From positions 1 to 47,698 of the forward strand of contig JADDOW010000100.1 of the NCBI GenBank assembly GCA_016782225.1: a DNA stretch of 47,698 nt, read 5' to 3'. Source of the DNA: Nitrososphaeraceae archaeon. Its GTDB lineage: Archaea; Thermoproteota; Nitrososphaeria; Nitrososphaerales; Nitrososphaeraceae. Shown here piece after piece: positions 43,425 to 47,698 of this stretch. The notes beneath the pieces were generated by a model, which made no database searches, was not told the DNA's origin, and saw nothing but the letters and a program-made list of their open reading frames with translations. Position 1 is the first letter of the stretch, and every line of letters starts with the position of its first letter. Position numbers and translations under genes: made by a program.

Positions 43425-44248
43425 GAAAAATTGTGAAAATTGGATTTCAAGGCGAATCAGGATCATACAGCGAGATAGCTGCATTCAGGTATTTTTCCAA
43501 TATCCGATCTGAATTTATTCCATTTAGATCTTTCCAGGATTTATTTGATGGTGTTGAAAATTCTTCCTTGGATTCTGCAGTAATCCCAATTGAGAATTCT
43601 ATAGAAGGTAGTGTAAATGAAACTTATGATTTACTTGTGGAAAAACACTTGTTTGTTATAGGTGAAATTTACCAAAGGATAAGGCATTGTTTAATTGCTA
43701 ACAAACAATCTATTGAAATAAAAACTGTTTATTCTCATCCTCAAGCTTTGGCCCAATGCAGAAATTATATAAGGAAAAAATCTTTAGACCCAATACCATC
43801 ATATGATACTGCTGGTTCTGTAAAATTAATAAAAGAGCATTCTTTGGTTAACGCATCGGCTATTGCTAGTAAAAGAGCCGCAGATATTTATGATATGAAA
43901 ATAATTGAAGAAGGCATTGAAGATAAAAACAATAACTTTACTAGGTTTTTAGTAATATCGAAAACACCTGATTATCAAAACAATGCAGATAAAACCTCGA
44001 TAATTTTTTCTATTTCCCATACACCTGGTTCCTTATTCTTAATTTTAAAGGAGTTTGCATTAAGAAATATTAACTTAACAAAAATTGAATCGAGGCCAAC
44101 TAAAGATGTTCCATGGGAATATTATTTTTTTGTTGACTTTGAAGGCAATCCAAATGACAACGTAATAATGAACTCCCTAACAGACATAAAAAGGGAGACT
44201 CTTTTTTTTAAAATACTTGGTTCTTATAAAAAGGCCGAGATTATTTAG
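43421..44248 (+). CDS. pheA: Prephenate dehydratase
   Basis: The enzyme makes phenylpyruvate for phenylalanine. FQGESGSYSEIAA (residues 9-21) and VIPIENSIEGSVNETYDLL are dehydratase signatures, and NNFTRFLVIS near 172 carries the catalytic TRF motif. An ACT domain (about 190-272; TPGSLFLILKEFALRNINLTKIESRP) provides phenylalanine feedback. The length of 275 residues is standard for the mono-functional enzyme. The ATG overlaps the csl4 stop by 4 nt. Confidence 0.94.
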   Translation: MRKIVKIGFQGESGSYSEIAAFRYFSNIRSEFIPFRSFQDLFDGVENSSLDSAVIPIENSIEGSVNETYDLLVEKHLFVIGEIYQRIRHCLIANKQSIEIKTVYSHPQALAQCRNYIRKKSLDPIPSYDTAGSVKLIKEHSLVNASAIASKRAADIYDMKIIEEGIEDKNNNFTRFLVISKTPDYQNNADKTSIIFSISHTPGSLFLILKEFALRNINLTKIESRPTKDVPWEYYFFVDFEGNPNDNVIMNSLTDIKRETLFFKILGSYKKAEII

Positions 44249-44249
44249 T

Positions 44250-44717
44250 TTAAGCTTGGTTTCTCATTCTAATTCCGAGTATTATTATAATTATTCCTGT
44301 TATTATTAGCATCATTTGACCGCTAAAAGCTATAGAACTGGCCTTAGAAAAAGCTCCCAAATTCAAATTGATATCGGTGTTTCCTGTATTAGTTATAAGA
44401 ATCTTATATTTTCCATCTTTATCTGATTTTATTGTTTCATTGAATAATTTGTTATTCTGGGTTTTGTTTAATATTACTTTGTCTAAAGGATCTGTTACTA
44501 CTATTGATGCACTTGATTTATTGAAAAAGATGTTTGCAATATTTCCAGTATTCATATCTGGTGTAAAAATTCCAGACTGATTGGGTTTAATTGTCTCTGA
44601 AATTTGTACAAATCTAGGAATATTGGAATCTATTACTGAAACAATGCCTATTCCTATAAATATACTACCTGCAATAAAAAAGATTATTAAAGATGTTTTT
44701 CTTGAAATATTAACCAT
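44250..44717 (-). CDS. Small two-TM protein with beta-rich extracellular domain
   Basis: One membrane segment lies at residues 9-30 (LIIFFIAGSIFIGIGIVSVI) and another at the end (IAFSGQMMLIITGIIIIILGI). The loop between them is all beta strands (SASIVVTDPLDKVILNKTQNN... GKYKILITNTGNTDINLNLGAF), resembling a GOLD/emp24-like jelly roll with its closing GKYKILITNTG strand. Such proteins are common and uncharacterised in Nitrososphaeria. It is convergent with pheA, the stop codons one base apart. Confidence 0.6.
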   Translation of the reverse strand: MVNISRKTSLIIFFIAGSIFIGIGIVSVIDSNIPRFVQISETIKPNQSGIFTPDMNTGNIANIFFNKSSASIVVTDPLDKVILNKTQNNKLFNETIKSDKDGKYKILITNTGNTDINLNLGAFSKASSIAFSGQMMLIITGIIIIILGIRMRNQA

Positions 44718-44929
44718 TAATTGCCTTTGATTGATTAACTAATTATATAATCTTTACAAAATGACTTTTTGTAAAGATATCATTCCAGACCTTTATTTCT
44801 GTAAATTAATAATTGTACTTGATACCTTTTGATACCATGTTAAATGAATGAATGGATAAAAAGCTAATGTATTTGTTATTTGACTCTTTATCGTTGTTTT
44901 TTTTTGTCTTTTATTAAGGCTTTTACCCA

Positions 44930-45931
44930 TCATAACCAGTGTTGGATTTTGAAAAATTCTTCTATTGGTTCTTTTTTTAGTAATTTAATTAAGGCTAATG
45001 ATTGTGGTACAGATAAAACGGGTTTTGAGAAATAATTGTCAGTTCCTAGCCTTGGACATGCAACCTGTATAAACGCGTCTATGTTCTTAAAATTAAGTAA
45101 CTTCTCGTTAGTAATATCTGTTAGGGCTATCAAATGAGTTTCTATTCCTAACTTGGATAATTCCTTTTTAATCTCGAGAGCTTTAACGTTTGCAAATTGT
45201 CCCTCTTTTAAACCTATTATTATTCCAATTTTTCTTGAGTCTAGTGCTTTGTATATTGATAAGATAGATTTTTTTTTGACCACCTCTGCTTCTTCATTAA
45301 TTAGTAAAAATTCTTCAAAATACGGATCTAGCATATATGTTGGCTTTTCTATGGACAGGGCTACTCCAATGGAATGAAACCTGCTTTGACCAAGAAAAAC
45401 AAAAGCTTCTATTTTCTTGGTTATGTTGTGCACCGGGTAAAATTCACAGCCAAACACTTGAGCATCATTAAGCTGTCCCTTGCCCTTCCCGATAAATACT
45501 GAAAATCCTTTTTCTTCAAAGATGTCTTTCACCCTGGAAATCTGATGAATGTGTTGGCTGTCTGTAACTAATGAAATGTTACTAAATTTTTCTTTTAATG
45601 CGTTAGCACACTTTATTGCAACTTTGTCAAAACTGATGTCATCATACGCATTTATCATAAATACTTTATTACCAAATTTTTCCATAGCTATTGTATGTCC
45701 TATGTTAAACAAAATATCTGCATTTAACATATCGGCAGCATGTGTATTTAGATCACAGGAGCCCCAACTTTTCTCCCCAATTATGTATGAATTAATGTTG
45801 TATTTTTTTTCTATTTCTTCCGAGACGATTTGAATTTTTGGAAGCAGTGGCTCAGGTCCATTCAAAGCTACTGATCTGGGTTTTTGAGACTCGATTATTT
45901 GGAAAATCTTATTATCATCAATTTTTATCAT
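44930..45931 (-). CDS. dph2: Diphthamide biosynthesis enzyme Dph2
   Basis: Archaeal Dph2 is a homodimeric non-canonical radical SAM enzyme that transfers the 3-amino-3-carboxypropyl group to a histidine of elongation factor 2. Three widely spaced cysteines hold the 4Fe-4S cluster: Cys59 (WGSCDLN), Cys162 (FGCEFYP) and Cys292 (VACPRLGTDN), each in its family motif. IGHT and GQSRFHSIG motifs also match. The length of 333 residues is normal. The upstream region 45932-46238 holds its promoter but no other gene. Confidence 0.93.
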   Translation of the reverse strand: MIKIDDNKIFQIIESQKPRSVALNGPEPLLPKIQIVSEEIEKKYNINSYIIGEKSWGSCDLNTHAADMLNADILFNIGHTIAMEKFGNKVFMINAYDDISFDKVAIKCANALKEKFSNISLVTDSQHIHQISRVKDIFEEKGFSVFIGKGKGQLNDAQVFGCEFYPVHNITKKIEAFVFLGQSRFHSIGVALSIEKPTYMLDPYFEEFLLINEEAEVVKKKSILSIYKALDSRKIGIIIGLKEGQFANVKALEIKKELSKLGIETHLIALTDITNEKLLNFKNIDAFIQVACPRLGTDNYFSKPVLSVPQSLALIKLLKKEPIEEFFKIQHWL

Positions 45932-46712
45932 TTTTAACTTTTTTCATTATTGTTATTATCTCTCTTAATTAATATTTTTTTATGTCTGTAATGTTAAACT
46001 GTTCTATGCCTTGTTATGATTTTTTATCCGTTTATACTAATAGTATTATATACATGTTATTTGATGTCTTTTCATCTATCTTTATCTATTGGAGATTATG
46101 TGTTAAAGTGTCAAATTAGTTGTATTGCATATATCCGATAAAATATTCTCACCTTAATTCTTCACAACTACGACGATAATTTTGTAAAGAAATGATCGTT
46201 AGTTTTGCAAATCTTTTTTCAATTGCTTTGATTCTTCTCTATTGTTTTAAAGATCGTTGTCGAGATGCGTTTAGAAATAAAAAACCTCCAATCCAAATAG
46301 ATACAGCCACAAAATGTATCCAATCAATAGAAATTGCTAAAGATGAAAGATATGGCAAAGTATTACTGTGACTGATTATACTGTTTGAAAAAAAGATTTT
46401 ATTATCTGATAAATTACAAAAGAGGCGAATTGAATTCAAATCACTTTTTAAGAACGATGTTTGTTGTTTTTTCTTAAATTAGACAACATGTAAGATTTAG
46501 GCTTAGGCTTGAGGGGGGGGGATCCATCTTATCTACTTGATCCCTGAATTCCAGAACACTTGGTGTCTATCTGACGACATTGATCGCATCTGGATAAAAA
46601 AAATCATGTCATTGATATAAAAAATATCCGATAGTAATGGATGAGGTTTTATGATGATGAGAAACCTCAAAATCTATATAGCATTATATAAATTAAATAA
46701 TTACATATTGAT
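45932..46712. other. Decayed spacer with CopD remnant and a G9 run
   Basis: About 780 bases. The only gene-like content is the CopD fragment at 46239-46439. A run of nine G (46513-46521) stands out in this AT-rich DNA. A 24-codon minus-strand frame near 46530-46605 (RCDQCRQIDTKCSGI) is cysteine-rich but too short to call. CTATATAG occurs near 46675 upstream of the glycosylase gene. Confidence 0.45.
46239..46439 (-). pseudogene. Fragment of a CopD-like copper transport membrane protein
   Basis: The segment SIDWIHFVAVSIWIGGFLFLNASRQR matches the start of CopD domains (the pattern IHxxAVAxWIGGLxFL), which in Nitrososphaeria occur in long CopC-CopD proteins. Upstream in frame lie about 40 polar residues, then a stop; downstream the frame stops after SLKQ. 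A complete CopD needs several hundred residues and many more membrane segments, so this is a remnant rather than a gene. It matters because copper uptake is central to ammonia oxidisers. Confidence 0.5.
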
Positions 46713-47276
46713 TTGATTGATAAGATAAAGTCGTATAATGATGTTAAGACAGGTGTAATCAATTGCCACTTGTGCAAACTATGTAATAGCAGAAATAACG
46801 CCGTTCCGGGGCATGGAAGCCTTGATGCAAAAATATTGTTTGTAGGTGAAGCGCCAGGGAAAAACGAGGATAAATGGGGTTTACCATTTATTGGTTTTGC
46901 AGGTAAACTGTTGGGAGAAGCGTTAAAAAAATCCGGAATGGAAAGGGATAATGTATACATCACCAATGTTGTAAAATGCAGGCCACCAAACAATCGAGTT
47001 CCAGACAAAAACGAAATTGATACATGTATGCACTATTTACAAAAAGAGATACAGATAGTCTCTCCTACTATTGTTTGTATCCTCGGGGCAACTGCTTTGC
47101 AATCGATTTTAAATCTTAAAAATATGAGACTGTACCATGGAAAAACAATTACCCACAATAATATTAAATACTTTGTAACATACCATCCAGCTGCAACTAT
47201 TTATAATAATGATCTGAAAGAATTGTTTTTTAAAGAAATAAGTTTAGTGGTCGATATGGCAAAAGAAAAGTTGTGA
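46713..47276 (+). CDS. Family 4 uracil-DNA glycosylase (4Fe-4S)
   Basis: The enzyme removes uracil from DNA to start base excision repair. The catalytic motif GEAPGKNEDKWGLPFIGFAGKLL lies near residues 49-71, and the second motif is YHPAA near the C-terminus. The cluster cysteines are in CHLCKLC (18-24), CRPPN and DTCMHYL, with the spacing of family 4. The start is TTG at 46713 with the TATA-like TTATATAAAT at about 46686-46695. The length of 187 residues is usual. Confidence 0.92.
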   Translation: MIDKIKSYNDVKTGVINCHLCKLCNSRNNAVPGHGSLDAKILFVGEAPGKNEDKWGLPFIGFAGKLLGEALKKSGMERDNVYITNVVKCRPPNNRVPDKNEIDTCMHYLQKEIQIVSPTIVCILGATALQSILNLKNMRLYHGKTITHNNIKYFVTYHPAATIYNNDLKELFFKEISLVVDMAKEKL

Positions 47277-47601
47277 TTGCTTTATATGCTTATCTGAATG
47301 CTTCCTACATTTAAATCAAATGTTATTGTTTCTAGAGTTTTTATAAAAATTTAGATTATTTGAACATAACATTTGATTATGCTAATAGATTGATGATTTG
47401 CATTTTATTATAAATGTTTTAAATAATATTCCTATATAATTATAAATTGTTTCTGTATTTTTTGTTTTTCAAATTTATGTGACAGAAACAATGGTATAAT
47501 ATACAAAAAAAGAAGAACCCCTTGCAATTTATGACTAATGTTTTATTTGGTTATTATTGTAGGTTATCAATACTGAAACATTTTTTATTTAACTTATCCA
47601 A

Positions 47602-47635
47602 GAAAAAATAACGGAATTTCAGTTTGATAATTCCG
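47602..47635 (-). terminator. Hairpin plus T tract, minus strand
   Basis: On the minus strand CGGAATT-N10-AATTCCG (47635-47612) is a perfect 7-bp stem. It is followed by TTATTTTTT (47611-47603). This looks like an intrinsic terminator and points to a gene entering from the right edge. ACTGAAA near 47572 can also pair with TTTCAGT inside the loop. Confidence 0.45.
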
Positions 47636-47671
47636 GTCTATGTATATTTTTAATGTGATTGAATGGCCCTG

Positions 47672-47698
47672 TTAACTTAAGCGTACATCACCTCCTTG
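47672..47698 (-). CDS. Possible 3' end of a gene cut by the window edge
   Basis: Read on the minus strand, the last 27 bases encode QGGDVRLS followed by TAA. The stop is 37 bases before the terminator hairpin. Eight codons cannot identify a protein; the call rests on the terminator and on the absence of other explanations. The same bases read as a Shine-Dalgarno-like AAGGAGGTGAT, but the ATG it would serve stops after three codons. Confidence 0.2.
   Translation of the reverse strand, partial: QGGDVRLS

Larger units (their letters stand above)
47277..47698. other. Right-edge spacer
   Basis: AT-rich, without a gene until the edge. It holds the hairpin terminator at 47602-47635 and, at the edge, the possible last codons of a minus-strand gene (47672-47698). 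Confidence 0.45.

Noticed and set aside
46530-46605. 24-codon minus-strand Cys-rich frame (RCDQCRQIDTKC)
   Set aside because: It has no start codon and no metal-binding pattern complete enough to call a gene.
47680-47698. CATCACCTCCTTG at the edge resembling the 3' end of 16S rRNA
   Set aside because: The sequence before it shows no rRNA similarity and is AT-rich; the match is short and occurs at the edge.
1-47698. tRNA, rRNA, CRISPR array, insertion sequence or origin
   Set aside because: Spacers were read for G+C-rich tRNA-like blocks with GGTTCGA arms, regular direct repeats, and transposase motifs. None was convincing. GGTTCGA strings at 2334 and 24759 lie inside the RNase H remnant and pyrB.

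Overview
The window reads as chromosomal DNA of an ammonia-oxidising archaeon of the class Nitrososphaeria (Thaumarchaeota), most likely Nitrososphaerales and plausibly Candidatus Nitrosocosmicus. It is strongly AT-rich (about one third G+C by eye). The gene set is archaeal: NurA-HerA, pelota, exosome Csl4, diphthamide synthase, GPN-loop GTPase, family 4 UDG, NadM, RtcA, a tetraether-synthase-like radical SAM enzyme and an ESCRT-III/CdvB protein. Small families typical of that class are also present. Many genes have TATA boxes about 25-32 nt before the start codon, as expected for leaderless mRNAs, and TTG starts are common. The assignment rests on recognition of protein families, not on a database search.

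Layout. 1-3085: a CHAD-domain gene behind a perfect 16-bp palindrome, then about 2 kb of gene-poor DNA holding at least two decayed genes. 3086-8002: a phosphate uptake locus pstS-pstC-pstA-pstB-phoU-like, followed by an overlooked 38-residue zinc-knuckle protein. 8003-12444: a SpoT-like HD protein, two convergent winged-helix proteins of similar architecture, then nurA-herA. 12437-16416: RtcA, NadM, an Hjc-type nuclease, a DUF6659-like protein, a pterin dehydratase and a nitrilase. 17032-19314: an SCP-x type thiolase with its DUF35 partner, and a CdvB paralogue. 19396-24358: a winged-helix/ATP-cone/dead-NrdD fusion followed by a class II ribonucleotide reductase; the spacer is an exact tandem duplication of 65 bp. 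24418-28333: pyrB, cutA, pelota and a TrmB-type regulator.

28410-32892: a Tes-like radical SAM enzyme, a winged-helix regulator, a hybrid histidine kinase with a degenerate receiver, and a stand-alone receiver. 32939-36712: a crotonase of probable 3-hydroxypropionate/4-hydroxybutyrate cycle function, homoserine kinase, GPN GTPase and a flippase-like membrane protein. 37288-41563: a conserved unknown, a two-domain sulfurtransferase, a membrane-anchored His-rich protein, a ParA/MinD ATPase and a second intact DUF6659-like protein. 41867-45931: dihydropteroate synthase, Csl4, prephenate dehydratase, a small membrane protein and Dph2. 45932-47698: a CopD remnant, a family 4 uracil-DNA glycosylase, and a terminator-like hairpin for a gene that enters from the right edge.

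The strongest novelty candidate is the fusion at 19396-21456. It carries a DNA-binding winged helix, a nucleotide-sensing ATP-cone and an anaerobic ribonucleotide reductase scaffold. That scaffold has no catalytic cysteine and stops just before the glycyl-radical loop. It sits directly upstream of the working reductase, whose promoter region is duplicated and carries a TTCAT-N3-ATGAA inverted repeat in each copy. Together this looks like an archaeal NrdR-like control circuit built from a dead enzyme. No tRNA, rRNA, CRISPR array, intact insertion sequence or replication origin was seen.
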